A stretch of DNA of 64,000 nucleotides, taken from positions 1 to 64,000 of the forward strand of contig NZ_MDGK01000053.1 in assembly GCF_001870465.1 (NCBI RefSeq). The letters are read 5' to 3'. Shown piece after piece: positions 51,420 through 60,465 of the stretch; positions within the stretch are counted from its first letter, which is position 1, and each line of letters opens with the position of its first letter. Position numbers and translations under genes: made by a program. The notes beneath the pieces are model-generated. The model did not search any database. It was given only the letters and a program-made list of their open reading frames with translations, and had not been told where the DNA came from. This stretch comes from Pseudomonas extremorientalis (GTDB taxonomy: Bacteria > Pseudomonadota > Gammaproteobacteria > Pseudomonadales > Pseudomonadaceae).

Positions 51420-52139
51420 ATGCTCAAACTGTTTGCCCTGGCGCTGACCCTGGTGGTCGGCGTCGCTCATGCCGACGATACGCTGCACACCGACTTGCCG
51501 TTGTCGTACCTGGAACAGACCCAGGGCGATGCGCGCAACCAGCCGCTGGTGATTTTCCTGCACGGTTTCGGCAGTGACGAAGAGGATTTGTTCGGCATCA
51601 AGGACGCGCTGCCGTCCACCTGGACTTACCTGTCGGCCCGCGCGCCGATGCCGGTGGACCCCCACGGCTATCGCTGGTTTACCAAGACGCCCGGTGACGG
51701 CGAATACGATGGCGAGACCGCCGACCTGCAACGTAGCGCCCGGCTGATCGAAGACTTTGTCGGCAAAGCCACCGCCAAATACCACACCCAGCCGGATCGG
51801 GTGTTCCTGGTGGGCTTCAGTCAGGGCGCGATCATGTCTTACGAGGTGGGGTTGCGTCGGCCGGAACTGCTGCGTGGGATTGCAGCGTTGAGTGGCAGCG
51901 TGTTGCCGGTGCTCAAGGCTGAGCTGAAGCCGGATGCGTCACTGGGCAAGCTGGCGATTTTCATTGGCCACGGCACTTTGGACCAGGCGCTGCCTTATGC
52001 GTCGGCCACTCGGGCGAATGAGGTGTTGACGGGGTTGGGATTGAAGCCGGAGTTCCACGGGTATCCGGGCATGCCGCATACCATCAGTGAAACGGAAGTG
52101 CAGGACCTGAAAGCCTGGCTGGAAAAGAGCCTGAATTAA
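51420..52139 (+). CDS. exported alpha/beta-hydrolase (phospholipase/carboxylesterase family)
   Basis: Encodes 239 residues with a signal peptide (LFALALTLVVGVAHA). The oxyanion segment FLHGFGSDEEDLFGIK, nucleophile elbow GFSQGA (Ser134), acid in GHGTLDQALP and catalytic His in PGMPHTIS complete the triad of small esterases. It should hydrolyse esters or lysophospholipids in the periplasm. It starts 11 bases after cobF but is not obviously related to it. Confidence 0.87.
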   Translation: MLKLFALALTLVVGVAHADDTLHTDLPLSYLEQTQGDARNQPLVIFLHGFGSDEEDLFGIKDALPSTWTYLSARAPMPVDPHGYRWFTKTPGDGEYDGETADLQRSARLIEDFVGKATAKYHTQPDRVFLVGFSQGAIMSYEVGLRRPELLRGIAALSGSVLPVLKAELKPDASLGKLAIFIGHGTLDQALPYASATRANEVLTGLGLKPEFHGYPGMPHTISETEVQDLKAWLEKSLN

Positions 52140-52153
52140 ACGTGGTCGAGCAC

Positions 52154-52180
52154 TGTGAGAGGGGCTTGCTCCCTCCCACA
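52154..52180 (+). repeat. single REP sequence
   Basis: TGTGAGAGGGGCTTGCTCCC TCCCACA is a standard Pseudomonas REP hairpin, here between two convergent genes. Confidence 0.7.
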
Positions 52181-52206
52181 TGTGGATCGGGTTGTCTGGA
52201 AGATTG

Positions 52207-52761
52207 TTATTTCCCGCCGGTAATCTGCTTCACCAACGCGGCATGCCCCTTCGCATCATCCGCCCGCGAAATCGCCTGGATCACCAGCAGGTGATTGCCC
52301 GAACCGCCCAGGAACGTCGAATTCAGGGTCTTGCCGCCGCCCTGGGTGGCGGTACTGTCCACCTGGCGCAGGCCCAGACCCTTGAAGGTCAGCTTCTTCT
52401 CGCTCTGTTTCTTGAAGTCCGGCAGGGCGGCGCTCTGGTCCTTGACGAAGCCGGCCACGGCGCCGTCCAGGAATTTCGCGTCGTTATCCCCAATGGTTAC
52501 CCCATCGTTGCGCACGGTTTCGGCGACGATCACCACGCTTTTCGTGGTCTGGTTGGCGTACATCGTGCCTTGGGTATCGGCAGTGCCGTCCTCCGCCTTG
52601 CCAGCCGGCAGGGTGTCGGCGGCGTAGGCTTTGGGCAGGTTGAAGGTGAACTTGCCGCCCAAGGTGGAGATAGTTTGGGTGGTCGGCTTGGACGCGGCGA
52701 ATACGCTGCCGGCGGTCAGCGCGAGGGCCAGCAGGACGGTGGTCTTGGTGAAAGTGGCCAT
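52207..52761 (-). CDS. DcrB-like periplasmic protein
   Basis: Encodes 184 residues from the ATG at 52761; the frame runs upstream but the signal peptide (FTKTTVLLALALTAGSVFA) sets the start. The mature part (GKFTFNLPKAYAAD, MYANQTTKSVVIVAETVRND, KKLTFKGLGLRQVDSTATQG, NHLLVIQAIS) follows the DcrB pattern. DcrB in E. coli is an envelope lipoprotein needed for phage C1/C6 adsorption; here there is no lipobox. Its exact role is unknown. Confidence 0.7.
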   Translation of the reverse strand: MATFTKTTVLLALALTAGSVFAASKPTTQTISTLGGKFTFNLPKAYAADTLPAGKAEDGTADTQGTMYANQTTKSVVIVAETVRNDGVTIGDNDAKFLDGAVAGFVKDQSAALPDFKKQSEKKLTFKGLGLRQVDSTATQGGGKTLNSTFLGGSGNHLLVIQAISRADDAKGHAALVKQITGGK

Positions 52762-52834
52762 GAAGCGCTCCAGGGGATGAACAAGATTGCGGCGTATTCT
52801 GTCAGAAAAGTCGCAATCTCGTTCACCGGCAGCC

Positions 52835-54643
52835 TCACAGCTTGTCGGACTCTTCCTCCAGTCGATCCATCTCAAACAGCCGCGCCAGTTCTGCCCGTGC
52901 TTCCTGGGCGGTTTGCATCACCTTGGCCGCGTCGTCGTACACTGCGTGTTGCGCGGCCAGCACTTGCAGGTCGTGGTTCTTGAAGCGGGTGATGCGTGCA
53001 TCGGCCTGGGCCTGGCTCAAGCCGAGGCCCACCAGGGTGCGGCGGCTCATTTCCAGGCTGGAATAGAACGTTTCACGAACCGGCGAGGCGTCCAGGTCGA
53101 CCAGGCGGTGCACGTGCTGGCGGTTACGTGCACGGGCGATGATCTGCATGTGCGGGTAGAGGTTGCGCACCAACTCGGCGGTCTTGATGTTGATCTCAGG
53201 GTCGTCCATGGCGATAACGAAGAACTCCGCTTGGTCGACCTTGGCCGCGTGCAGGATCTCGGGGCGTTGCGGGTCGCCGTAGAACACCGGCATGCCGCCG
53301 AAGCTGCGGGTCAGCTCGATGGTTTCCACCGAGGTGTCCAGGGCGATGAACGAGATGTTCTGCGCGCGCAGGATCCGCGCCACGATCTGGCCCATACGGC
53401 CCATGCCGGCGATCACCACGCGCGGCGCATCGCTTTCGATGGTGCGATATTCCTCGGGCACTTCCACCGGCTTGGCCTTGGGCTTGAACAGCTTCGGGCA
53501 CACCAGCAGCAACAGCGGCGTCACCGCCATGGACAGGGTGATGGTCAATACCAGCACGTCGTAGAGGTGCGGTTCGAACAGGCCCTGGTCGCGGCCGATC
53601 TTGAACACCACGAAGGCAAATTCACCCCCGGCCGCCAGCACCACGCCCAGACGCAGGGCGCTTTCGCGATTGAGGTCACCCACCATGCGGCCCACGGCAT
53701 ACAGCAGCGGCAATTTCAGGCCTATCAACAGCAGCGTCAGGCCAATCACCACCAGCGGCGAGCTGAGCAACAGGCTGAGGTTGGCGCCCATGCCCACGCT
53801 GATGAAGAACAGCCCCAGCAGCAGGCCCTTGAATGGCTCGATCTGCGATTCCAGTTCGTGGCGGTACTCCGAGTCCGCCAGCAGCAGGCCGGCGAGGAAG
53901 GCGCCGAGGGCCATGGACACGCCCACCAATTCCATCAACCACGCCGTACCAATCACCACCAGCAGCGCGGTGGCGGTGGATACTTCACGCAGGCCGGTCT
54001 TGGCCACGATGCGAAACACCGGTCGCAACAGGTAGCGTCCGCCGATGATCACCACGGCGATGCTGCCGAGGATCTGCAGTACGTGTTGCAGGCCCTGGGC
54101 CTCGGTGGTCGGGTGATCGCTGCCGGCCAGCAGCGGCACCATGGCGATCAGCGGGATCGCGGCGATGTCCTGGAACAGCAGGATGGCAAAGGCCAGGCGA
54201 CCGTGGGGCTGGTTCAGCTCCTTGCGCTCGGCCAGGCTTTGCAGGCCGAAGGCAGTAGACGACAGCGCCAGGCCCAGGCCCAGCACGATAGCGCTGTTCC
54301 ACGACTGGCCAAACAGCCACAACGCCACCACGCCCATTACCAGGCCGGTAAGCAGCACCTGCGCCAGGCCGACGCCGAACACCGCCTTGCGCATCACCCA
54401 CAGACGCTTGGGTGACAGCTCCAGGCCGATGATGAAGAGCAGCAACACCACACCCAGCTCGGAGAACTGCGCGACGCTTTGCGGGTTGCCGATCAGGCCG
54501 AGCACCGAGGGGCCGATGATCACACCGGCGAACAGATAGCCCAGCACCGCGCCCAGTTGCAGGCGTTTGGCCAGGGGCACGGTCAGCACGGCGGCGAGCA
54601 GGAACACCACGGCTGCTTGTAACAGGTTGCCTTCATGGGGCAT
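52835..54643 (-). CDS. Kef-type glutathione-independent K+/H+ antiporter (CPA2 family with RCK domain)
   Basis: Encodes 602 residues from the ATG at 54643, with GGAG upstream. The first ~370 form the 12-13 helices of a CPA2 exchanger (LQLGAVLGYLFAGVIIGPSV, FIIGLELSPKRLWVM, FLAGLLLADSEYRHELE). A Rossmann RCK/TrkA-N domain follows (VVIAGMGRMGQIVARILRAQ, about 400-520), then an acidic helical tail. It should exchange K+ for protons across the inner membrane, gated by nucleotide at the RCK domain. The partner quinone reductase gene (kefF/kefG) is not adjacent. Confidence 0.88.
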   Translation of the reverse strand: MPHEGNLLQAAVVFLLAAVLTVPLAKRLQLGAVLGYLFAGVIIGPSVLGLIGNPQSVAQFSELGVVLLLFIIGLELSPKRLWVMRKAVFGVGLAQVLLTGLVMGVVALWLFGQSWNSAIVLGLGLALSSTAFGLQSLAERKELNQPHGRLAFAILLFQDIAAIPLIAMVPLLAGSDHPTTEAQGLQHVLQILGSIAVVIIGGRYLLRPVFRIVAKTGLREVSTATALLVVIGTAWLMELVGVSMALGAFLAGLLLADSEYRHELESQIEPFKGLLLGLFFISVGMGANLSLLLSSPLVVIGLTLLLIGLKLPLLYAVGRMVGDLNRESALRLGVVLAAGGEFAFVVFKIGRDQGLFEPHLYDVLVLTITLSMAVTPLLLLVCPKLFKPKAKPVEVPEEYRTIESDAPRVVIAGMGRMGQIVARILRAQNISFIALDTSVETIELTRSFGGMPVFYGDPQRPEILHAAKVDQAEFFVIAMDDPEINIKTAELVRNLYPHMQIIARARNRQHVHRLVDLDASPVRETFYSSLEMSRRTLVGLGLSQAQADARITRFKNHDLQVLAAQHAVYDDAAKVMQTAQEARAELARLFEMDRLEEESDKL

Positions 54644-54712
54644 TGGGAACTCCAGGATCTTCAAAACCAATCAACAGACAGGTATTAGAGCGCTTTTTAC
54701 ATTTGGATAATT

Positions 54713-54961
54713 GTGTTTTTGCGGCGCAGGAGGGGGAACACGCAGTATTTTTCAAGGTTCCGAGCGCTTCGCGTGTTGTATGCCTTTGATCCACGCCGAT
54801 GTGCGTTGTTGCTGATCGGTGGAGACAAGACAGGGCGACACCAATGGTATGAGGAACACGTCCCGATGGCAGAAAAGCTATATGACGTGCATTTGGAAAC
54901 ATTGCAAAAGCCCGGCACGTGCAGGGTTTTGTTTTATCCGGTTATCAATCGCCTTGCATGA
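54713..54961 (+). pseudogene. HigB/RelE-type toxin relic
   Basis: The frame reads LRVLYAFDPRRCALLLIGGD KTGRHQWYEEHVPMAEKLYD VHLETL, the C-terminal half of Gp49/HigB-type toxins (FRVLFAFDP....LLGGDK.G...WY....P.AD.LYD.HL). The conserved N-terminal half is missing, and no antitoxin gene follows. The codons after LQKPGT do not continue the family. The rest of 54644-55105 holds nothing further that I can support beyond the promoter area of the next gene. Confidence 0.65.
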
Positions 54962-55105
54962 CCGCAACTTGCCCGACCGGTGCGAGATTCACTGGCCGGC
55001 GATACAACCCTACTGCCAACCGGGCGCCTTTTCCCCCAGCGGTACGGCGATGAGCCTCGTCCTTTGTTACTATCGCCGTCCCTTGTCGCCAGGAGTCACT
55101 GCCCC

Positions 55106-56659
55106 ATGCAGCACCAGTGGGATGAAATGCACCGCACCCGCAAGCCCACCTTCGTACTGTGCGGCGAGCCTCAGGGCGACGTGCTCAATCTCTATGTTCA
55201 CGGTTATTCGGCGTTCTTCAATCGGCAACAATTGGGTGGCTTCAAGGAGCAGTTGGCGAGTATCGAAGGTTCGACCAACCTGATGCTGTTCTGGCCGGCC
55301 GGGCATTTCCTGGAAAATCTGTTTGCACCCTTCAAGGAGGTGATCGGCGCAGTGCTGGGCGGCGGCAGCCTGGGCGCGGCGACCGTCGGGGTGGGCAGGG
55401 CGATTGCCTATTTTCTCGATCACTACAAAAGCGTCGAGGCGCGGGTGGACGAAGTCGCTAAAAGCCTGTTGCCGGAACTGGCCAACTACCTGCACGGTGA
55501 ATCCCTTGATGTGCGGCGTATCAACCTGATCGGTCATTCCCTGGGGGCGCGCATCCTGGTCAAGAGCTTGCTCGCCAGCCCCGAAACCGCCCGTGAGCTG
55601 CCGTTGGACAACCTGTTGTTGATGGGCGGGGCGATCTGCACGTCGAGCCCGTGGGACGTGGTGTCGGCGCCGCTCAAGGGGCGAGTGATCAACTGCCACT
55701 CCAGCAAGGACTGGGCCTTGGCCATAAAGCCGGACACCGAACGCTGTATCGGCCGTTATGCAATCCCGGTGACACCGGCGCTCAAGGCCAAGGTCACCAA
55801 CGTGCACCTGGCGACTTTCGATCACGCCGCCTATTGGCCGCAGTTGCAGACGGTGGTGCAGTACACCGACCTGCTGCACGAGCGGCGCGGCATGATCCGC
55901 TCTGACCAGCGCAGTGCTGAAGTACGTTTTGCCGAGGAGGACATCGATTTGTTCCCGGCGCTGGTGCAGGCCCGGCCGGAAGAGTTGAAGTTCCTCGCCG
56001 AATTGATGGCGCAAAAGCGCAGTGCATCGATAGACGCCACGGTGCGCGAGCCGCTCAAGTTGGCTGTTGAGCTGCAACGCATGGGCGGCGACAGCTTCAT
56101 GAACCTGGCCCGTGGGCATGGTGTGGGTTACCGCCAGATCGCCGAAGATGTGGTGCGGCGGCTGGGGATCAAGTTCGACGAGGCGCTGGATACTGTCGCT
56201 CTGGCCGATCTCGAAGCCAGGGTCGCCGAGAAACTCATCGAACAGTACAAGGATAAACTCAGCAACGCGGACCGACAGGTGTTCGACGCAGAACTCAAGG
56301 CTGCCGCGCAAAAGGAGCAGGGCTTGTTCAGCCGTTTTGACGTAGGCCGTTCGGCTGCCACTGCGTTGAGCGGCACGGCGCTGGCCGGGCTCACCGGTTT
56401 TATCCTGCGCCGTGGCGCGGCCACGGCAGTCCCGGTGGTGGGCCAGGCGTTGGCGGCGGCGATGCTGGTGGTGAGCGGCGTGCGAGCATTTTCCGGCCCG
56501 GCGTATTCGATCACCACGTTGGCCGTGCTGGTGATCGGCGTGATTCGCCAGCGCATGGAGCGTGAAGCGCTGAACCAGGAGATGGACCTGGTGGTGCAGG
56601 TAGTGGAGGCATTCGACCTGCCAAGGGACACGGTGATGCGCACGGTCGTGTCCGACTGA
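55106..56659 (+). CDS. DUF726-like hydrolase fused to a YaaW/UPF0174-like C-terminal domain
   Basis: Encodes 517 residues from the ATG at 55106 (CAGGAG upstream). The N-terminal half is an alpha/beta hydrolase: LYVHGYSAFFNRQQLGGFKE and nucleophile GHSLGAR (Ser145), as in DUF726/TMCO4 proteins. From about 270 on it has RPEELKFLAELMAQKRSASI, MGGDSFMNLARGHGVGYRQI AEDVVRRLGI, and Gly/Ala-rich hydrophobic segments (about 415-495), which resemble YaaW (UPF0174). The product is probably membrane-associated. Substrate and role are not known. Confidence 0.7.
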   Translation: MQHQWDEMHRTRKPTFVLCGEPQGDVLNLYVHGYSAFFNRQQLGGFKEQLASIEGSTNLMLFWPAGHFLENLFAPFKEVIGAVLGGGSLGAATVGVGRAIAYFLDHYKSVEARVDEVAKSLLPELANYLHGESLDVRRINLIGHSLGARILVKSLLASPETARELPLDNLLLMGGAICTSSPWDVVSAPLKGRVINCHSSKDWALAIKPDTERCIGRYAIPVTPALKAKVTNVHLATFDHAAYWPQLQTVVQYTDLLHERRGMIRSDQRSAEVRFAEEDIDLFPALVQARPEELKFLAELMAQKRSASIDATVREPLKLAVELQRMGGDSFMNLARGHGVGYRQIAEDVVRRLGIKFDEALDTVALADLEARVAEKLIEQYKDKLSNADRQVFDAELKAAAQKEQGLFSRFDVGRSAATALSGTALAGLTGFILRRGAATAVPVVGQALAAAMLVVSGVRAFSGPAYSITTLAVLVIGVIRQRMEREALNQEMDLVVQVVEAFDLPRDTVMRTVVSD

Positions 56660-56700
56660 TAAGCTGCATCCTTGTCTTGTATGTTTGCCTGGGATACCGC

Positions 56701-58023
56701 GTGAAATTCAGCCTGCCGAAAATTGCTACCGCCCCGTTCTGCCCGCCGGAAGTGGCCGGCTCCGTCGCCGTTGACCCCAAGGCCTCGTTCTTCAAGCGCA
56801 TGTTGATGTTCGCCGGCCCTGGCTTGCTGGTCTCCATCGGCTATATGGACCCGGGCAATTGGGCCACGGCCATCGAGGCCGGTTCGCGCTACGGCTACAG
56901 TCTGTTGTTCGTGGTGTTGCTGGCCAGCCTGGCCGGGATGGCGGTGCAGTGCCTGTGCTCGCGGCTGGGCATCGCCACCGGCAAAGACCTGGCGCAGCTG
57001 TGCCGTGAGCGCTACAGCAAGGGTTCCGCTCGCACCCAATGGGTGCTGGCGGAAATCTCCATCATCGCCACCGACCTTGCCGAAGTGTTGGGCTGTGCCC
57101 TGGCATTCCACTTGCTGCTGGGGGTATCGCTGACCACCGGCATTGTGATCACCTCCTTTGACACGCTGTTGGTCCTGGCCCTGCAAAACCGTGGCTTCCG
57201 GCGCCTGGAAGCGATCATGCTGGCGCTGGTGGCGACCATCGGCGTGTGTTTCTTTATCGAACTGGTGCTGATCAAACCGTACTGGCCGGACGTGTTCGGT
57301 GGTTTCGCCCCGTCACTCTCGGCCATCAGCGACGCGGCGCCGCTGTACCTGGCCATCGGTATCCTCGGGGCCACCGTGATGCCCCATAACCTCTACCTGC
57401 ACAGCTCCATCGTGCAAACCCGCTTGATCGGAAAGGACCTCGCCAGCAAAGTGGATGCGGTCAAGCTGGCGCGTATCGACACCATCGGTTCATTGGCCCT
57501 GGCGCTGCTGGTCAACGCCGCGATCCTGATTCTCGCCGCCGCCGCTTTCCACAAGACCGGCCACACCGAGGTGGTCGAGATCCAGGACGCCTACCACCTG
57601 CTTGACCCGCTGGTGGGCGGTGCCTTTGCCAGCATCTTGTTCGGTATTGCGCTGTTGGCGTCCGGGCAAAGCTCTACCTTTACCGGCACCATCGCTGGGC
57701 AGGTGATCATGGAGGGCTACCTCAACCTGCGCATCCCCTGCTGGCAACGTCGTCTTATCACCCGTGGGTTGGCGCTGATTCCGGCGTTTGTGGGGGTATG
57801 GCTGATGGGCGACGATGCCATCGGCAAGCTACTGATCCTCAGCCAGGTGGTGCTCAGCCTGCAGTTGCCATTCGCGCTGTATCCGTTGATCCGCATGACC
57901 GGCGATAAACAGCTGATGGGGCCATTCGTGAATCGGCTGCCGACGCGGTTGCTGGCGTGGTTTCTGTTTGCGCTGATCAGTGGGGCGAATGCCTGGTTGA
58001 TTGGGCAGTGGGTGTTTGGTTGA
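56701..58023 (+). CDS. mntH: Nramp-family Mn2+/H+ symporter MntH
   Basis: Encodes 440 residues from the GTG at 56701. Eleven helices are visible. The metal site motifs are present: MDPGNWAT in helix 1 and MPHNLYLHSS in helix 6 (Nramp DPGN and MPH). It imports Mn2+ and possibly Fe2+ with protons across the inner membrane. No MntR-type site is recognised upstream; the gap to the previous gene is only 41 bases. Confidence 0.93.
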   Translation: MKFSLPKIATAPFCPPEVAGSVAVDPKASFFKRMLMFAGPGLLVSIGYMDPGNWATAIEAGSRYGYSLLFVVLLASLAGMAVQCLCSRLGIATGKDLAQLCRERYSKGSARTQWVLAEISIIATDLAEVLGCALAFHLLLGVSLTTGIVITSFDTLLVLALQNRGFRRLEAIMLALVATIGVCFFIELVLIKPYWPDVFGGFAPSLSAISDAAPLYLAIGILGATVMPHNLYLHSSIVQTRLIGKDLASKVDAVKLARIDTIGSLALALLVNAAILILAAAAFHKTGHTEVVEIQDAYHLLDPLVGGAFASILFGIALLASGQSSTFTGTIAGQVIMEGYLNLRIPCWQRRLITRGLALIPAFVGVWLMGDDAIGKLLILSQVVLSLQLPFALYPLIRMTGDKQLMGPFVNRLPTRLLAWFLFALISGANAWLIGQWVFG

Positions 58024-58046
58024 GGCTGTGCAGCCATCAAGATGAG

Positions 58047-58424
58047 TTAGACCAGAATCGCCAAGGATGTGTATTGGGCGATGTGGGGATCGGCGGTCAA
58101 CAGCCTTATGGGTTCGCTCATGGCTGTCGCAACGATGAGCCGATCAAAAGGGTCGTTGTGATGGTGTTCGAGATCCTTGACCGCGATGGCATGTTCCGAG
58201 GTGACGGGCAGCTCGACAAATCCGCTTTCCAGGCAGTACTCACGGATTTCATCCAGATCGACAGCGAGTTTCCCCAGGCCGACCTTGATTGCCATCTCCC
58301 AGAATGTCGCAGCGCTGATGTAGATCTCTGCGGCATTCTCAATCAGCTTCCTGGCTTTGCCGGATAGCCTGGGGTCTTCCGTCAGGGTCCAAAGCAGAAT
58401 GTGGGTGTCCAACAGCACTCTCAT
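58047..58424 (-). CDS. PIN-domain toxin (VapC-like) of a Phd/PIN toxin-antitoxin pair
   Basis: Encodes 125 residues. The PIN acidic residues are Asp6 (LLDTHILLW), Glu43 (AATFWEMAIK) and Asp91/Asp94 (DPFDRLIVATA), which hold Mg2+/Mn2+ for RNA cleavage. The subfamily (LLDTH.LLW, HHNDPFDRLI) is that usually paired with Phd-type antitoxins. The start overlaps the antitoxin stop by ATGA, so the pair is co-translated. It is intact. Confidence 0.9.
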   Translation of the reverse strand: MRVLLDTHILLWTLTEDPRLSGKARKLIENAAEIYISAATFWEMAIKVGLGKLAVDLDEIREYCLESGFVELPVTSEHAIAVKDLEHHHNDPFDRLIVATAMSEPIRLLTADPHIAQYTSLAILV

Positions 58425-58660
58425 GCACGCTTGCCTTCGAAGGCATCCAGCAGATCGTCAGGCAAAGGTGCGTCAAAGTCTTCGGGAATGATGAACCTGC
58501 CTTTCATGGCACCGATTCTGCGACCCTTGGATTTCCCCATGGGCACAAGCTGTGCCATCGCACGTCCATGTTTGGCTATGGTGATGACCTTGCCCGCAGC
58601 GGCCTCATCCACCAGTTTTGACAGATTGTTTTTCGCTTCGCCCAAAGGAACCGTGATCAT
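58421..58660 (-). CDS. Phd/YefM-type antitoxin
   Basis: Encodes 79 residues from the ATG at 58660; the frame is open further up but only this start begins the Phd fold (MITVPLGEAKNNLSKLVDEA AAGKVITIAKHGRAMAQLVP). The C-terminal tail (GRFIIPEDFDAPLPDDLLDA FEG) is the usual toxin-binding segment, including the PLPDD..D.FEG pattern. It should neutralise the PIN toxin and repress its own promoter. Confidence 0.9.
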   Translation of the reverse strand: MITVPLGEAKNNLSKLVDEAAAGKVITIAKHGRAMAQLVPMGKSKGRRIGAMKGRFIIPEDFDAPLPDDLLDAFEGKRA

Positions 58661-58672
58661 GTGGTTATCCCC

Positions 58673-58688
58673 ATATTTTGGCCAAATA
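58673..58688 (-). promoter_or_regulatory. candidate autoregulatory operator of the Phd/PIN pair
   Basis: ATATTTTGGCCAAATAT is a near-perfect palindrome 12 bases ahead of the antitoxin ATG, followed at once by ATAGCCAAAA, a partial repeat. Phd/YefM antitoxins bind such palindromes over their own promoter. Confidence 0.5.
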
Positions 58689-58923
58689 TAGCCAAAACTG
58701 GGTGCGCTATCAAAGACGGCCAGACCACTGGCGGACGCGGCACGCTCAGATCGCGATGGTTTGTGATACGTGACTTTCATGGCAGTTCTCTAAAGGAAGA
58801 TGTGGCGAAAGTCTGCCGTAACAGGCTTGGCCAGAAGAATACTGGCCCGAAAAAACAGAATGGAACTACTTCCTCCTGTAAGAAAATTCCTGATGTGGCG
58901 ATGTTTCTCCCGAGCCTCTTTGC

Positions 58924-59856
58924 TCACCGATCCCAATACGGCACCCCCCCGAAACACTCCACAAAATAATCAATCACCGTCCGCACCTTCAGCGACAAGC
59001 GCCGGCTGCCCGGCCACAGTGCCGCAATCTGCTGCGGTTCCAGGGTTGTCGCCACTTCATAGTCGGTCAGCACCGCCTGCAACGTGCCTGCGCGCAAGCC
59101 TTCGCCGATCAACCAGGAGGGAAACACCACCAGCCCCAGCCCTTGCTCGGCGGCGTGGGTCAAGGTGTCAGCATGGTTGCCGGTGATCGGGCCCTTGACG
59201 CTGTAGGGCGTCCAGTCGCCCTGGCCCTTGCGAAAGAACCAGCGCTGCTGGCCGGTGACGCCTTTGTAGGCCAGGCATTGATGGTTGCTCAGCTCGTCGG
59301 GGTGCTGCGGGGTGCCATGTCGGGCCAGGTAGGCGGGGCTGGCGGCGATGCGAAAGCGTTGGGGCGCGAAGATGCGGGCCTGCATGCTGGAATCGTTGAG
59401 CACGCCGATGCGGAACAGCAGGTCGGTACCGTCCTGCAGTGGGTCGACGTAAGTGTCGGTCTGCTGGATGTCCAGTTGCAGCTTCGGATAGCGTCGGCAC
59501 AATTCGCCCAGCCACGGTGACAGGTGACGCTGGCCGAATACCATGGGTGCATTGATGCGCACCAGGCCGCTGGGCTCGCTTTCCTGTTCCTGTAACGCCT
59601 GGCCGGCGGCTTCCAGTTGTTCCAGCATCAACCGCGCATGCCGCCCCAGCAGCCGACCGGCTTCGGTGGGGCTGACCGCGCGGGTGTGACGGTACAGCAA
59701 CTGTTGGCCAAGAGCCTGTTCCATCAGCTGTATCTGCCGGGAGATAGAGGAGGGTGCCAGGCCTTCGCGGCGAGCCACTTCGGAGAAGCTGCCCAGGTCC
59801 AGCACGGCCACGAACAGGCGCAGCGCCTTGAAACTCAATTCATTCAAACCTTGCAT
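58924..59856 (-). CDS. LysR-family transcription regulator
   Basis: Encodes 310 residues from the second of two adjacent ATGs (59859 or 59856; GGAG is closer to the usual distance from the latter). Helix-turn-helix LSFKALRLFVAVLDLGSFSE VARREGLAPSSISRQIQLME; effector domain VRINAPMVFGQRHLSPWLGE LCRRYPKLQLDI, the CrgA-like group. It is divergent from the two YdcZ genes, with 116 bases between, and probably controls them. Confidence 0.9.
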   Translation of the reverse strand: MQGLNELSFKALRLFVAVLDLGSFSEVARREGLAPSSISRQIQLMEQALGQQLLYRHTRAVSPTEAGRLLGRHARLMLEQLEAAGQALQEQESEPSGLVRINAPMVFGQRHLSPWLGELCRRYPKLQLDIQQTDTYVDPLQDGTDLLFRIGVLNDSSMQARIFAPQRFRIAASPAYLARHGTPQHPDELSNHQCLAYKGVTGQQRWFFRKGQGDWTPYSVKGPITGNHADTLTHAAEQGLGLVVFPSWLIGEGLRAGTLQAVLTDYEVATTLEPQQIAALWPGSRRLSLKVRTVIDYFVECFGGVPYWDR

Positions 59857-59972
59857 CATGTCTCCAGGCTGTGCGTTTTGCGCAAAGGTGTTGTCGACAT
59901 GCTCCCATTTATCGCACAGCTCGGCCACCGGATAATGCGCGCCATGTTTCCTTTCTTGAGCGCGGGTGATGT

Positions 59973-60461
59973 ATGCAAGCAAGTTCCATCGAGGGTGTGG
60001 CGCAAGCCAGGCCGAAAAAAAACGTCTTGAGGGTGCTGTTGCTGCCGCTGGTGATCCTGGCCGGCATGGGCCTGTCGGTAGAAGCCGGGTTGCTCGGCCC
60101 GCTGGGTGTGCAGGTCGGCCACTTGTGGGCGACCCTGAGCATTTTCGGGGTGGGCTCGGCGATCCTGTATCTGCTGCTGTTGTTCAGTGGCCCGCAAAAG
60201 GGCCCGGCGCTCTCCGAACTGCCGCGCTGGCAGCTGATCGGCGGTTTCCTGGGACCGATCTACGTGGTCGTGCTGACCCTGGCCACGCCGCACATCGGTA
60301 TTGCGATGACCATGATCGCGATTTTGTCCGGGCAGGTCGGCAAGAGTGTGCTGATCGACCATTTCGGCTGGTTCGGCTCGGCGCGCAAGCGGGTCAATGG
60401 CGAACGCTGGATTGCCTTGGCACTGATTGTGGTGGCACTTGTTCTGATTGCACGAGGTTAA
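59973..60461 (+). CDS. DMT-superfamily transporter, YdcZ (DUF606) family, first of two
   Basis: Encodes 162 residues with five hydrophobic segments (LLLPLVILAGMGLSVEAGLL, LWATLSIFGVGSAILYLLLL, GGFLGPIYVVVLTLATPHIG and others), the five-helix YdcZ layout. These half-size transporters often work as pairs. The next gene, four bases on, is a second YdcZ. Substrate unknown. Confidence 0.85.
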   Translation: MQASSIEGVAQARPKKNVLRVLLLPLVILAGMGLSVEAGLLGPLGVQVGHLWATLSIFGVGSAILYLLLLFSGPQKGPALSELPRWQLIGGFLGPIYVVVLTLATPHIGIAMTMIAILSGQVGKSVLIDHFGWFGSARKRVNGERWIALALIVVALVLIARG

Positions 60462-60465
60462 GGCG

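Noticed and set aside
52787..54415. 542-codon plus-strand frame opposite the Kef-type antiporter
   Set aside because: A Gln/His-rich shadow of the antiporter gene, which has clear membrane helices and an RCK domain on the other strand.
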